Below, one piece after another: positions 8,127 to 18,046 of a stretch of DNA of 64,000 bases (positions within the stretch are counted from its first letter, which is position 1; the number at the start of each line of letters is the position of its first letter). Under the pieces are notes generated by a model. It saw only the letters and a program-made list of their open reading frames with translations. It was not told the DNA's origin and ran no database searches. The stretch is from an uncultured Anaerolineae bacterium (GTDB lineage Bacteria > Chloroflexota > Anaerolineae > Aggregatilineales > Phototrophicaceae): NCBI GenBank assembly GCA_938022205.1, contig CALIEB010000006.1:1-64000 (forward strand). The letters run 5' to 3'. A program made the translations under genes and the position numbers.

Positions 8127-9296
8127 ATGAAACTGATGTCAACCAATCTTATTACGAGTTTATCACGCGATGTGCTGCGTTTCATTGCGCAAAAGCCGCA
8201 GTTTGAAGAAGCCTGCCAGCATTTTTTGCGCCAAGCCGTTCACGTTGTCCAAGCGCGTGCAGGGCTGTATTATGTGTTTGAGCAACCGCATTACGTAGCA
8301 CGCTATGGCTTGCAGGACGAAGAGTTGCCCAGCTATGAGGCGTGCTACGCGTTAGCGGAATCGTTCACGCCGGAGATACATGTCTCTACACAAGTGCCTG
8401 TGCCGTTGGATGCTTGGGCGGCGATGTGCATTGTGACCCCTTTGCGGACGCGCCAGCGTGTTATCGCCCTGCTGATGCTCTTCTTTGACGAGGCAGCTGA
8501 CGTGAGTGAAGAGAATACCAGCACTTTAGGTGCGATTGTCGACGGTTTCGCCATTGTCACCGATATGGCACAAGTTGCGGCGCGCCATCGCACTTTAATG
8601 GACAACCAAAACGAGTTTGTGCGCATCGTCTCGCATGATTTGCGCTCACCGCTTACGTCTATTCAAGGGTTTGCCAGCATGATGAGCGCGGCGGGTGACC
8701 TCAACGAAAAGCAGGCACATTTTGTGGAAAAAATTCTCTCAGGCGTGAGCCAGATGACCTCATTGGTTGACAACATTCAAGACGCTGGGCGTTATGACCC
8801 TGAAACGGGCTTCTATGAGATGGAGCTGGGGCTAACGGACGTAATGGACATTATCAATCGTATCGTGCGCAACCATATTTTGCCCGCTGAGAAAAGCGAT
8901 TTGACGCTAGTGGTCAAAGCGAGCGATGACTTGCCGATTATTCAGGCGGACGCGCACATGCTAGAACGCGCCTTGCTCAACCTTGTCGACAACGCAATTA
9001 AGTACACGCCTAACGGCGGACACATTGAAGTTAGCGCGGAAGTCGTACAGAACATGCTGCGCATTGCTGTCAAGGACAATGGCTTAGGCATTAGCCCCGA
9101 AAACATGCGCCAGCTGTTTCAACGCCATTTTCGCATTCGTCGTCCCGAACATAAGAAGGTGAAAGGCAGCGGGCTAGGCTTGTTTATTGTGCGCAGCGTG
9201 GCACGTCAGCACGGTGGCGATGCATTTGTCGAGAGTGTCGAGGGGCAAGGCAGCACTTTTGGCATTATCATCCCGCTTAGCCAGGCACAAGATTAA
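8127..9296 (+). CDS. Sensor histidine kinase with GAF-like N-terminal domain
   Basis: This 389-aa soluble histidine kinase has a weakly GAF-like region at about residues 20-150, a HisKA domain with phospho-acceptor His170 in IVSHDLRSPLTS, and a HATPase_c domain with NLVDNAIKYTPNG, DNGLGIS and GSGLGLFIV motifs. No membrane helix is present, so it probably senses an internal cue. It is transcribed away from the receiver/CpaE-like gene at 6816-7973, separated by about 150 bp of shared regulatory space, which makes that receiver a candidate partner. The start at 8127 has only a weak ribosome-binding site; an ATG at 8136 is an alternative. Confidence 0.88.
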   Translation: MKLMSTNLITSLSRDVLRFIAQKPQFEEACQHFLRQAVHVVQARAGLYYVFEQPHYVARYGLQDEELPSYEACYALAESFTPEIHVSTQVPVPLDAWAAMCIVTPLRTRQRVIALLMLFFDEAADVSEENTSTLGAIVDGFAIVTDMAQVAARHRTLMDNQNEFVRIVSHDLRSPLTSIQGFASMMSAAGDLNEKQAHFVEKILSGVSQMTSLVDNIQDAGRYDPETGFYEMELGLTDVMDIINRIVRNHILPAEKSDLTLVVKASDDLPIIQADAHMLERALLNLVDNAIKYTPNGGHIEVSAEVVQNMLRIAVKDNGLGISPENMRQLFQRHFRIRRPEHKKVKGSGLGLFIVRSVARQHGGDAFVESVEGQGSTFGIIIPLSQAQD

Positions 9297-9343
9297 CTTT
9301 TGGCGTATTTTTGACCGTGTTATAGAACGAAAAATTGACAAAA

Positions 9344-9370
9344 GCCCCGCTTGGCGGGGCGTTGCTATTT
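9344..9370 (+). terminator. Hairpin terminator between histidine kinase and mutL
   Basis: A perfect 7-bp stem GCCCCGC/GCGGGGC with a TTG loop (9344-9360) is followed by a moderately T-rich stretch (GTTGCTATTT). It is likely to reduce read-through from the kinase gene, although the T tract is imperfect. Confidence 0.5.
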
Positions 9371-9384
9371 GGGTGGAAATGACA

Positions 9385-11139
9385 ATGGCGATTGTACTGC
9401 TTTCAGATTTGGTTGTTTCGCAAATTGCGGCAGGTGAAGTGGTCGAACGTCCCGCGTCGGTGGTGAAAGAACTGCTAGAGAACGCGCTGGATGCCAACGC
9501 AAAGCACATCTACATAGAGATTGAAGAGGGCGGTCGCAAGCTCATACGGGTGAGTGATGACGGCACTGGCATTCCTGCGGACGAGGTGCCGCTAGCGGTG
9601 ATGCGCCATGCCACGAGCAAACTGCGCCAAGCAGAGGATTTGTACGCTATTCGCACGTTGGGCTTTCGTGGGGAGGCACTTGCCAGCATTGCCGCTGTCA
9701 GTAGCCTCACCCTTGTTAGCCGTCATCGTCAGGAAAAGATGGGCGTAGAGCTGCACATGCAAGGTGGTGAAGTGCTGCGCCAGCGCGCAGTGGGCGTTCC
9801 CGTCGGCACGGTTGTCAGCGTGGAGAACTTATTTTACAACACGCCCGCGCGCCTCAAGTTCTTAAAGGCGGAGAACACGGAACGCCGCCACATTCAAAAC
9901 CTTGTGGGGGATTACGCGATGGCTTACCCGCAGGTGCGCTTTGTGTTGGTACAGGATGGGCGTGAAGTCTTCCGCTCGACGGGCAGTGGCGCATTGGAGG
10001 ATGTTGTCGTCAAAGTGTTTGGCTTGGAGACATTTCGACAAATGTTGCCTGTGTATAGCGAGGATGTGCTGCGCTCGAGAGATGGCAGCGTGCGTTTGCG
10101 TGGCTTTGTGTCTACGCCTACGCTACATCGCAGCGACCGCTCACGGGTCGTGTTGTTCGTTAATGGGCGCGTGGTGCAAGATAGTGGACTGGCTCACGCG
10201 GTGACGCAAGCCTACCACATGCTGCTCGAGCGTGGGCGTTATCCTTATGCGGTGCTTTTGCTGGACGTGCCGCCTGACTTCGTTGACGTGAACGTGCATC
10301 CGACAAAGGCAGAGGTGCGCTTTCAGGATAACAGCGCGGTGTTTGCAGTGGTTCAGCGCACGCTGCGCTCGGCGTTGCTGCAAACGACGCACGAAACAGA
10401 TAACGCGCCCTCTTTACCTACATCAGTTGTGCCGACTGCGACACAAGCCACGCTGGGTTGGGTGCTAGACACATCTGGCACAGCGCGCGCAAGGCGACGC
10501 GAACTGCTCCACGAACGTGAAGAAGACCTTGCCGCCATTCCTGAAGGCGTGGGCAAACCGGCTAAGCCACGCACGCTGCCGCCGTTGCGTGTGGTAGGGC
10601 AAGTAGGCGGCACATATATCGTCGCGGAGGGTCCCTCTGGCGTGTACTTGATTGACCAGCACAGCGCACACGAGGCGGTCATTTACGACGAGTTGAACGA
10701 TTACTTACAGCGCGAGCAACCTATTCCTTTGCATGAGGATGTGGGTGCCACGGTCGAGGTGCGCGCTGTGCAGGCGCGTGTGCTAGAAGCGATTTTGCCC
10801 GCGCTGGCGCGTTTTGGCGTGGTCCTTGAGCTTTTCGGCAGCGCAACAGTGTTGGTGCGGGCGGTTGCCCAGTGCGTGCCGTTGGAGCGCGCTAGTGACG
10901 TGGTGACGCGCTTGCTGCTGCTGTTGGAGAAGCATGTTGATGTGCAAACGGCTGCTTTACAAGCCATTAGCACGACGGCGGCAGTGCGCATTGGGCAGCG
11001 GCTTACACACGATGAAATGCAAGAGCTGGTGCGCAAGTTGGAACGCTGTGTGACCCCACTGCAAAGCCCTTCTGGTCGCCCGACGCTGCTGCACATGAGC
11101 GCGGAGCAGCTCTCGCAGGAGTTCAAACGCCGCAGCTAA
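9385..11139 (+). CDS. mutL: DNA mismatch repair protein MutL
   Basis: MutL is the GHKL-ATPase matchmaker of mismatch repair. The start chosen is the ATG at 9385 (MAIVLLSDLV), 8 bases after GGGTGG; an ATG at 9379 is also possible, and the open frame extends upstream without meaning. The 584-aa product has the MutL N-terminal motifs QIAAGEVVERP, KELLENALDA, DDGTGIP and GFRGEALASIA, a variable linker (about 330-400), and a dimerisation domain with DQHSAHEAVIYDE and a terminal FKR. In that domain the residues that are usually zinc ligands in nicking MutL proteins differ: SPSGRP instead of CPHGRP, and TTAAVR where a Cys is usual. mutS is not in the window. Confidence 0.93.
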   Translation: MAIVLLSDLVVSQIAAGEVVERPASVVKELLENALDANAKHIYIEIEEGGRKLIRVSDDGTGIPADEVPLAVMRHATSKLRQAEDLYAIRTLGFRGEALASIAAVSSLTLVSRHRQEKMGVELHMQGGEVLRQRAVGVPVGTVVSVENLFYNTPARLKFLKAENTERRHIQNLVGDYAMAYPQVRFVLVQDGREVFRSTGSGALEDVVVKVFGLETFRQMLPVYSEDVLRSRDGSVRLRGFVSTPTLHRSDRSRVVLFVNGRVVQDSGLAHAVTQAYHMLLERGRYPYAVLLLDVPPDFVDVNVHPTKAEVRFQDNSAVFAVVQRTLRSALLQTTHETDNAPSLPTSVVPTATQATLGWVLDTSGTARARRRELLHEREEDLAAIPEGVGKPAKPRTLPPLRVVGQVGGTYIVAEGPSGVYLIDQHSAHEAVIYDELNDYLQREQPIPLHEDVGATVEVRAVQARVLEAILPALARFGVVLELFGSATVLVRAVAQCVPLERASDVVTRLLLLLEKHVDVQTAALQAISTTAAVRIGQRLTHDEMQELVRKLERCVTPLQSPSGRPTLLHMSAEQLSQEFKRRS

Positions 11140-12254
11140 CGACTTTGCCATTGGAAGGTGCGCCACGTGCCTACGCCGCCAACGTAGTTGTACACGCCTT
11201 GCGCGTCCGCCTGTGCGACGCTGACGCGCCACTGCATGCGATGCGTTTGCCCGTCGCTGGGGATGAGCGTTTCGGGCAAGGTAAGCGACGTTTGCCGCGT
11301 GACGTTTAGCCATTGGCTGTTGTTGGTCAAGTCCTGTAACTCAATGAGATAGACTTGACGTTCGGGTAACACGCCGACGCTTGCCCACTGCAGCGTGAAG
11401 GCGATGGCTGGCACGATTGCGCCATCGGGCGGAAACACCAAGCGCGACGGCGCAAAAGTTGGCGTAGGGGTGGCGGTTTCGCGCCCCGTAAACGTGGCAG
11501 TAGGGATAGGCGTGGGCGTAGGCAGCGGCACGTTGATGCACTGTCCTTCGCGGATGATAGGGCTGCAGTTAGGTCCCCCGCTGTATTGGTCAAAACGGCA
11601 GCCGAACCAGTTTAAGTTTTGATTGAGCTGGCTGAGAATTTCAAGCGTGGTGTTGTACTCGTCGGCGATGCCTACGATGGTTTCGCCGGCGCGCACGCTG
11701 TGGCAACCAGCGTTTGCGCCTTGCGGCAGTGTGCTGTTGCCGACGCGCTCGCCTAGCCCCAAATTTGCGTCAGAGGTTTGCGTGAGTTCGATGCCAACGG
11801 GGATAGGCGTTGGCGTTCGGCGCGGAATGAGCAGCTCGCTGCCCGGTGGTGGCAGAACGTCCGCGCTGCGCAGGTTGTTCAGACGCACCACCTCAGCGAT
11901 GACGGCTTGGTCGAAGGGCGGATACCCCCAAGGCTGCAGCTGTAGGATATAGCCTAAGGTATCGTTAGGCTGGATGACATGCACGTAAGGTCCCGGCGTT
12001 TCGGTGGGTGCGGGGGGCATAGTGGGCTGAACGGGCGGCAGCGGTGTGTCGCTTTGCACGATAACGGGCGCGATTGTGTCGGTGGGTGCGGGCATATTTG
12101 TGCTGGTGGTGGTCAGCGTTGGCAAAGGCGTTGGCGTTTCGCTCACGAGTAGCTCGGCAGTTGGCGTGATGAGCGGCTGAGGTGCGTTGATGTTGCACGC
12201 GCTCATGACCACTACCAGCAGCGTTCCGATGGACACGTTGCGAAAAATCTTCAT
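11136..12254 (-). CDS. LysM-domain lipoprotein with Thr/Pro-rich linkers
   Basis: The 372-aa product begins with a lipoprotein signal peptide (residues 1-20, lipobox-like VMSAC with Cys19 or Cys20), so it is probably anchored on the outer face of the cytoplasmic membrane. A Thr/Pro-rich spacer (about 27-88) precedes a LysM-like module (HVIQPNDTLGYIL ... LLIPRR, about 89-145), a second LysM-like module (SVRAGETIVGIADEYNTTLEILSQLN ... INVP, about 185-245), another Thr/Pro linker, and a beta-rich C-terminal domain (about 270-370). LysM domains bind GlcNAc-containing glycans such as peptidoglycan. It lies 4 bases downstream of the related gene at 12259-13584, so both are one operon. Its end overlaps mutL by 4 bases. 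Confidence 0.82.
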   Translation of the reverse strand: MKIFRNVSIGTLLVVVMSACNINAPQPLITPTAELLVSETPTPLPTLTTTSTNMPAPTDTIAPVIVQSDTPLPPVQPTMPPAPTETPGPYVHVIQPNDTLGYILQLQPWGYPPFDQAVIAEVVRLNNLRSADVLPPPGSELLIPRRTPTPIPVGIELTQTSDANLGLGERVGNSTLPQGANAGCHSVRAGETIVGIADEYNTTLEILSQLNQNLNWFGCRFDQYSGGPNCSPIIREGQCINVPLPTPTPIPTATFTGRETATPTPTFAPSRLVFPPDGAIVPAIAFTLQWASVGVLPERQVYLIELQDLTNNSQWLNVTRQTSLTLPETLIPSDGQTHRMQWRVSVAQADAQGVYNYVGGVGTWRTFQWQSR

Positions 12255-12258
12255 GACC

Positions 12259-13584
12259 TTACTCCGTCGCGCCTTGCCAGAAAAACGTGCGCGGCTGTGT
12301 GGGGTGGCTGCGTTCTTCAGGCGTATTTTGGTTAATAATACTCACTTGCCAGCGGTATTCAAAGCGGCGATTCTCTTTGCCGCGCCACTCCAGCGGCACG
12401 AGAAACACGATGTCCGTTGTGAGGGCAACGTGCCGCTCACCAGTGGTCACGTTCTCAAGGTCGACGCGGTAGCTTTCGTTTTGGCGCAGCGTTGCCGACG
12501 GAATCCAGCGCAGTGCGATGAGTTCGTTCGCGTTGAAGAACTGGCGGTCATTGGGGCTAATCACGCTCGGCATGTTAAACGTTGCGGTGGGCGTGGGCGT
12601 GGCGGTGGCGTTGGGGTCAGGCGTGGGCGAAAGGGTTGGCGTGGGTGTAGGGGCTGGCACGCGCAGCATTTGCCCCGCAAATAGCTGCACGATGCATTCA
12701 GGACCGCCGAAGCGTTCGCCGAACTCGCAGCGCGCAAAGTCAACTTCTGGGTTTAGCTCGGACAACACTTTGGCATTGGCGTTATAGGCAATGGCGACCG
12801 TGATGATGTTTTCCCCCGGCGCGACACGATGCCACATCACCCCTGCCGGCAGCGTGGCGGTAGCGGTCGGCGCGAACGGGTCAATCGACATGTCGAGCGC
12901 AAGCGGGTTGCTGCTGGCGAGCTGCAACCGGTTATCTCTGCGCGCTTCTTGTGTTGCAGTAGGTTTGGCGTTCGGGTCAGGCGTGGGCGTGGGCCATGGG
13001 ATGGTGATTTCCTGCCCGACACGCACTTGCCCCGCGTCTTTGATGTTGTTGAGCGCAAGCACGGTCGGTAGCACGTCGAGGCTGCGATGCCCACAGTTTG
13101 TAATCGCGCCAATCAATGAGCCACCGGCAACAATACGCTGCACGCACGGCGCAGGCGTGGGCGTAATGGTCGGCGTGTCAGTGGGTGCGGGGGTGAAGGT
13201 GTGTGTGGCGGTTGGCGGACCCTCAGTCACTGTGGCGAAAGGTACAAGCATGGCTTGGGTGAATGTCGGGACAGAGGGCGCACTGGATTGCGGGTCTGCG
13301 ATGAGTGCCTCACGGTTGAGCCATGCAACAAAGACGAGGCTGGCGATGATGCCCAATGTTACGGCAGTGCTGATGATTAAACCAACGCGGGCGCGCCCTG
13401 CCAGCGTGTTTTCGAGCAAATCGGTCTCACCATAACCAAAATCGTAGTCAGGCTTGGGCTGTGTGCTGGCGCGCGTGTGCGTGACTGCGACTTGCGCAAG
13501 CGACGCGCCACACGTCACGCAAATCGCTGCTTGTGGGTGATTAGCCGTTTTGCAAATTGGGCAAATTTTGAATCCGTCTGCCAT
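12259..13584 (-). CDS. Membrane-anchored zinc-ribbon protein with LysM modules
   Basis: The 441-aa product starts with a cytoplasmic zinc ribbon (CPIC near residue 8 and CVTC about 14 residues later), followed by one membrane helix (about 75-97, LIISTAVTLGIIASLVFVAWL) and an extracellular part with Thr/Pro linkers, LysM-like modules (IVAGGSLIGAITNCGHRS ... ITIPWP; HRVAPGENIITVAIAYNANAKVLSELN ... LRVP) and a beta-rich C-terminal domain similar to that of the next gene. The start at 13584 is chosen because GAGGA lies 4 bases upstream; an in-frame GTG at 13608 has no such site. Zinc-ribbon plus LysM proteins of this kind recur in Chloroflexota, but their function is unknown to me. Confidence 0.78.
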   Translation of the reverse strand: MADGFKICPICKTANHPQAAICVTCGASLAQVAVTHTRASTQPKPDYDFGYGETDLLENTLAGRARVGLIISTAVTLGIIASLVFVAWLNREALIADPQSSAPSVPTFTQAMLVPFATVTEGPPTATHTFTPAPTDTPTITPTPAPCVQRIVAGGSLIGAITNCGHRSLDVLPTVLALNNIKDAGQVRVGQEITIPWPTPTPDPNAKPTATQEARRDNRLQLASSNPLALDMSIDPFAPTATATLPAGVMWHRVAPGENIITVAIAYNANAKVLSELNPEVDFARCEFGERFGGPECIVQLFAGQMLRVPAPTPTPTLSPTPDPNATATPTPTATFNMPSVISPNDRQFFNANELIALRWIPSATLRQNESYRVDLENVTTGERHVALTTDIVFLVPLEWRGKENRRFEYRWQVSIINQNTPEERSHPTQPRTFFWQGATE

Positions 13585-13608
13585 GCTTTCCTCGTTCTTG
13601 GTCGACAC

Positions 13609-13941
13609 ATAGAGTAATTTAGTACACTGTGTCGCAAAACTCTATAACGATTTTCGTGAGTCTGCTCTACAGTTTGGCGGGCGTTTTTAGGTAAAGTAAT
13701 GTCATCTTAGTGAAACCTTTCACAACACCGAGAGGCAAACCATCATGAAAAAACGACAGGTCTTAACGCATTTATATCCCCAGCACAACCCACTTCTTGC
13801 GTCTTCCCTCGCAGTACGAGTATCCCTCGCGGTCGTATCCGCTTAAGCTCAACAGCAGCCTCACGCTTGGTCTTGTATTGGCTTCAGCTCGGATGGGCTG
13901 AAGAGTAGAGTACTCTTGTCAAATTTGTAAGGGAGTTCCTG
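13609..13941. other. 333-bp intergenic region upstream of aceB
   Basis: This is the regulatory space between the LysM operon (minus) and the glyoxylate genes (plus). It contains a short open frame with a good ribosome-binding site (13745-13846, listed separately), a small inverted repeat CTTCAGC/GCTGAAG near 13880-13905 without a T tract, and a palindromic AGAGTACTCT around 13907-13916. No convincing -35/-10 pair is seen. Confidence 0.5.
13745..13846 (+). CDS. Possible short leader peptide upstream of aceB
   Basis: A 33-codon frame begins ATG AAA AAA CGA and ends with TAA at 13844. GAGAGG lies 9 bases before the ATG, a good ribosome-binding site. The peptide starts MKKRQVLTHLYPQHNP and has a C-terminal half rich in Ala, Val and Ser (SSLAVRVSLAVVSA). 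It ends 95 bases before malate synthase. It could be a regulatory leader or a chance frame: there is no clear run of one codon and no obvious terminator afterwards. Confidence 0.25.
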   Translation: MKKRQVLTHLYPQHNPLLASSLAVRVSLAVVSA

Positions 13942-15525
13942 ATGAACGACAATTCAGTTGTCATTCTTGGCAATGTCACCCCAGAATACGCCGAAATCCT
14001 CACTCCTGAGGCGGTGGCGTTTGTGGCGACCTTGATGAGGGAGTTTGGCACACGCCGCGAGGAGCTGTTAGCGCGCCGTAAGGAGCGGCAGGCACGGCTT
14101 GACGCGGGCGAGATGCCGAACTTTTTGGCAGAGACGCAGCACATCCGCGAGGCGGCATGGCAGGTGGTTGCGCCGCACCCAGCCTTAACAGACCGCCGCG
14201 TTGAGATCACGGGTCCTACCGATCGCAAGATGGTGATTAACGCCCTCAACAGTGGTGCGAAGGTCTTCATGGCGGATTTTGAGGACGCAAACGCCCCCTC
14301 ATGGGACAACATGCTGCAGGGACAAATCAACCTGCGCGACGCGGTGAACGGCACGATTAGCTATGTCAACGAGGTGGGCAAGCAGTATCGCCTGAACGAT
14401 ACCATTGCCACGCTGGTGGTGCGCCCGCGCGGCTGGCATCTGGTGGAGCGGCACATGACGGTTGATGGCAAACTTGTGTCGGGGTCGATTTTCGACTTTG
14501 CGCTGTACTTCTTCCACAACACGCAGACGTTACTGAGCAAGGGACTTGCGCCGTTCTTTTATCTGCCCAAGCTGGAAAGCCACCTTGAAGCGCGCTTGTG
14601 GAACGATATTTTTGTGCGAGCGCAGGAGCTGTTGGGCGTGCCGCGCGGCACCATTCGTGCAACCGTGCTGATTGAGACGATTTTGGCGGCGTTTGAGATG
14701 GAAGAAATTCTCTACGAGCTGCGCGAGCATTCGGCCGGGTTGAACTGTGGGCGTTGGGATTACATCTTCAGCGTGATTAAGAAATTCAACAAGCACAGTC
14801 GCTTCCTGTTGCCCGACCGTGCGACGGTGACCATGACTGTGCCGTTCATGCGTGCCTACTCGCTGCTGGCGATTAAGACTTGCCACAAGCGTGGCGCGCA
14901 CGCTATCGGCGGTATGGCGGCGCAAATTCCTATCAAGAACGACCCCGAAGCCAACGCGGTGGCATTTGCCAAAGTGCAGGCGGATAAAGAGCGCGAGGCA
15001 CGTGACGGTCACGACGGCACGTGGGTGGCGCATCCGGGGCTCGTGCCGGTGGCGATGGAAATGTTCGACAAGTACATGCCCACACCCAACCAAATCCACA
15101 AGCAGCTCGACGATGTGACGATTACCGCGCAAGACTTGTTGGAGATGCCCGAAGGGGAAATTACGCCACAGGGCTTAAGCACCAATCTAAAAGTGGGCAT
15201 CCAATATGTTGAGGCGTGGCTGAACAACAACGGCTGCGTGCCGCTTTACAACCTGATGGAAGATGCTGCCACCGCCGAGATTAGCCGCTCGCAGGTGTGG
15301 CAGTGGGTGCATCACGGCGCGACCATGAGCGACGGGCGCAAGCTGACCAAAGCCTTGTTTGAGGAGGCGTTGGCACAGGAGATGGAGGCAATCCGCCAAG
15401 AGGTCGGCGATGAGCGTTTTGCCAACGGCAAGTTTGCCCTTGCCAAAGACCTCTTCGCGCAGATGGTGCTTTCGGACGAGTTCGTTGAGTTTCTCACCTT
15501 ACCTGCTTATCAATTCTTAGATTAA
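13942..15525 (+). CDS. aceB: Malate synthase A
   Basis: Malate synthase condenses glyoxylate with acetyl-CoA to malate, the second step of the glyoxylate shunt. The 527-aa length is that of the A isoform (the G form is about 720 aa). Visible signatures are the malate synthase motif [18 protein letters not shown] near residue 110, the acetyl-CoA/Mg region [35 protein letters not shown], and the C-terminal WQWVHHGA. The start has an AAGGGAG ribosome-binding site. Isocitrate lyase follows 32 bases later, so the two shunt genes are an operon that allows growth on acetate or fatty acids. Confidence 0.95.
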   Translation: MNDNSVVILGNVTPEYAEILTPEAVAFVATLMREFGTRREELLARRKERQARLDAGEMPNFLAETQHIREAAWQVVAPHPALTDRRVEITGPTDRKMVINALNSGAKVFMADFEDANAPSWDNMLQGQINLRDAVNGTISYVNEVGKQYRLNDTIATLVVRPRGWHLVERHMTVDGKLVSGSIFDFALYFFHNTQTLLSKGLAPFFYLPKLESHLEARLWNDIFVRAQELLGVPRGTIRATVLIETILAAFEMEEILYELREHSAGLNCGRWDYIFSVIKKFNKHSRFLLPDRATVTMTVPFMRAYSLLAIKTCHKRGAHAIGGMAAQIPIKNDPEANAVAFAKVQADKEREARDGHDGTWVAHPGLVPVAMEMFDKYMPTPNQIHKQLDDVTITAQDLLEMPEGEITPQGLSTNLKVGIQYVEAWLNNNGCVPLYNLMEDAATAEISRSQVWQWVHHGATMSDGRKLTKALFEEALAQEMEAIRQEVGDERFANGKFALAKDLFAQMVLSDEFVEFLTLPAYQFLD

Positions 15526-15557
15526 TCGCATCTATCTACTTCACGGAGGGCTTTACC

Positions 15558-16844
<1,287 letters not shown>

Positions 16845-16878
16845 ATTCGCAGATTTCCCTCTACTAATGGATAGTGCA

Positions 16879-16916
16879 AGGGGCGGACTGTTGCCAGCGG
16901 TTCGCCCCTGCCATTT
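16879..16916 (+). terminator. Hairpin terminator after aceA
   Basis: A long stem (AGGGGCG at 16879-16885 with CGCCCCT at 16903-16909, extended by inner pairs around a TTGCCAG loop) lies 34 bases after the aceA stop and is followed by GCCATTTTA. The T tract is short. Confidence 0.6.
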
Positions 16917-16940
16917 TACGCCAACTTGTAAAAGTTCGTC

Positions 16941-16969
16941 TTGTCAAATAGGGGTCATTTTGCTATAGT
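16941..16969 (+). promoter_or_regulatory. Promoter of the tRNA-Thr gene
   Basis: TTGTCA at 16941-16946 and TATAGT at 16964-16969 are separated by 17 bases. The -10 is preceded by TGC, making it an extended -10. The start of transcription would fall a few bases before the tRNA at 16982. Confidence 0.7.
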
Positions 16970-16981
16970 TGGAGCATCGTC

Positions 16982-17053
16982 GCCACTGTAGCTCAACGGC
17001 AGAGCATTCGCTTCGTAAGCGAGTGGTTATGGGTTCAAATCCCATCAGTGGCT
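16982..17053 (+). tRNA. tRNA-Thr (anticodon CGT)
   Basis: The sequence folds into a complete cloverleaf: acceptor stem GCCACTG/CAGTGGC, D arm GCTC..GAGC, anticodon stem TTCGC/GCGAG with loop TTCGTAA, and T arm ATGGG/CCCAT with the TTCAAAT loop. The anticodon CGT reads ACG threonine codons. The 3' CCA is not encoded. It has its own promoter and terminator. Confidence 0.95.
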
Positions 17054-17056
17054 TAA

Positions 17057-17086
17057 AAAGCCCGCCATAAGACGGGCTTTGTTGTT
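17057..17086 (+). terminator. Intrinsic terminator of the tRNA-Thr gene
   Basis: Stem AAAGCCCG/CGGGCTTT (17057-17064 with 17073-17080) is followed by GTTGTTGTT. It lies 3 bases after the tRNA. Confidence 0.75.
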
Positions 17087-17106
17087 GTTAGGGAGTGGGG
17101 GACACG

Positions 17107-17748
17107 ATGCGCGCACAGAACAGCGATCGCCCGATTGTGATTGGTGTGGCAGGCGGAACAGGTTCAGGCAAAACGACCGTCTCGCATCAAATTTTAGAGC
17201 GCGTCGGACACAAGCACATCGCGTATTTGGCGCATGATTCTTACTACAAAGACCTTAGCACGCTTTCGGCGGAAGACCGCGCGCGCATCAACTACGACCA
17301 CCCAGACTCGTTAGACACGCCGCTGTTGATTGAACACATCAAACGCCTGATTGACCATCAACCTGTTGACGTGCCGATTTATGACTTTACCTGCGACTGC
17401 CGCCGTGAGGAGACGCTGCGTGTGGAACCACACCCAATTATCTTGGTGGAAGGCATTCTAATTTTTTCTGAGCGTGCTTTGCGTGACTTGCTTGACATCA
17501 AGATTTTTGTCGACACTGACGCGGACATTCGCTTTATCCGTCGCCTCAAGCGCGACATTGAAGAGCGCGGGCGCACTGCTGACAGTGTCATCGAACAGTA
17601 CTTGATGACCGTACGCCCGATGCATCTCAAGTTTGTCGAGCCAAGCAAGCGTTACGCTGACGTGATTGTACCAGAAGGCGGCTATAACTGGGTGGCGATC
17701 GACATGATAGCCGACCGCATCCGCAGCATGCTTGCCAAAAGTGATTGA
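17107..17748 (+). CDS. udk: Uridine kinase
   Basis: Uridine kinase phosphorylates uridine and cytidine to the monophosphates in pyrimidine salvage. The 213-aa product has a P-loop GVAGGTGSGKTT at about residues 15-26, the HDSYYKDL segment, the YDFTCDCR substrate loop, and the lid RDIEERGRT, matching the family in order and size. The ATG at 17107 is preferred because GGGAG lies about 11 bases upstream; an in-frame GTG at 17095 overlaps that site. The valS promoter -35 begins inside its stop codon region. Confidence 0.93.
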   Translation: MRAQNSDRPIVIGVAGGTGSGKTTVSHQILERVGHKHIAYLAHDSYYKDLSTLSAEDRARINYDHPDSLDTPLLIEHIKRLIDHQPVDVPIYDFTCDCRREETLRVEPHPIILVEGILIFSERALRDLLDIKIFVDTDADIRFIRRLKRDIEERGRTADSVIEQYLMTVRPMHLKFVEPSKRYADVIVPEGGYNWVAIDMIADRIRSMLAKSD

Positions 17749-17774
17749 CGCGACGGCGCGGGGCATGCTATACT
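17745..17774 (+). promoter_or_regulatory. Promoter for the T-box/valS transcript
   Basis: TTGACG at 17745-17750 (overlapping the udk stop codon) and TATACT at 17769-17774 are separated by 18 bases, and the -10 is preceded by TGC (extended -10). Transcription should begin near 17781, just upstream of the T-box leader. Confidence 0.75.
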
Positions 17775-17782
17775 TGCTCAAC

Positions 17783-18046
17783 AACCGCATATCCCTAAAG
17801 ACCGTGACAGGGAGGAGTATGCGCGCTTGCTTGTGCCAGAGAGTGCAGGTCATTGGCTGAAAGCCTGCTCACAACGCCCGCGCAGAAGGTCGCCCTCGAG
17901 TCGCCCGCAAGAACGCCTTAAGGCTAGTAGACGCGGGACGGGTTGCCCGTTACAGCGCAAGAGAGCAGTGCGTTCAGCACTGAAGCAAGGTGGTACCGCG
18001 AGAGAAAGCCCCCTCGTCCTTGTGAGGACAGGGGCTTTTTTGTTAG
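17783..18046 (+). promoter_or_regulatory. T-box leader (tRNA-Val sensing) upstream of valS
   Basis: The leader has the hallmarks of a transcriptional T-box. A stem I region carries GGAGGAGTA and CAGAGAG motifs (about 17810-17845). A GTC triplet followed by G at 17889-17891 fits a valine specifier (inferred from position, not modelled). The conserved T-box sequence AAGGTGGTACCGCG is at 17987-18000, in which TGGT can pair with the ACCA end of uncharged tRNA-Val. A strong terminator, AAGCCCCC...GGGGCTT then TTTTT, lies at 18006-18042. Uncharged tRNA-Val should favour the antiterminator and raise valS transcription. The downstream gene confirms the amino acid. Confidence 0.93.

Noticed and set aside
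9335..9369. TTGACA at 9335-9340 as a mutL promoter
   Set aside because: No -10-like hexamer at 16-18 bases; the following bases form the terminator stem.
14530..15132. 200-aa minus-strand frame opposite aceB
   Set aside because: Shadow of a well-recognised malate synthase; no ribosome-binding site and no domain.
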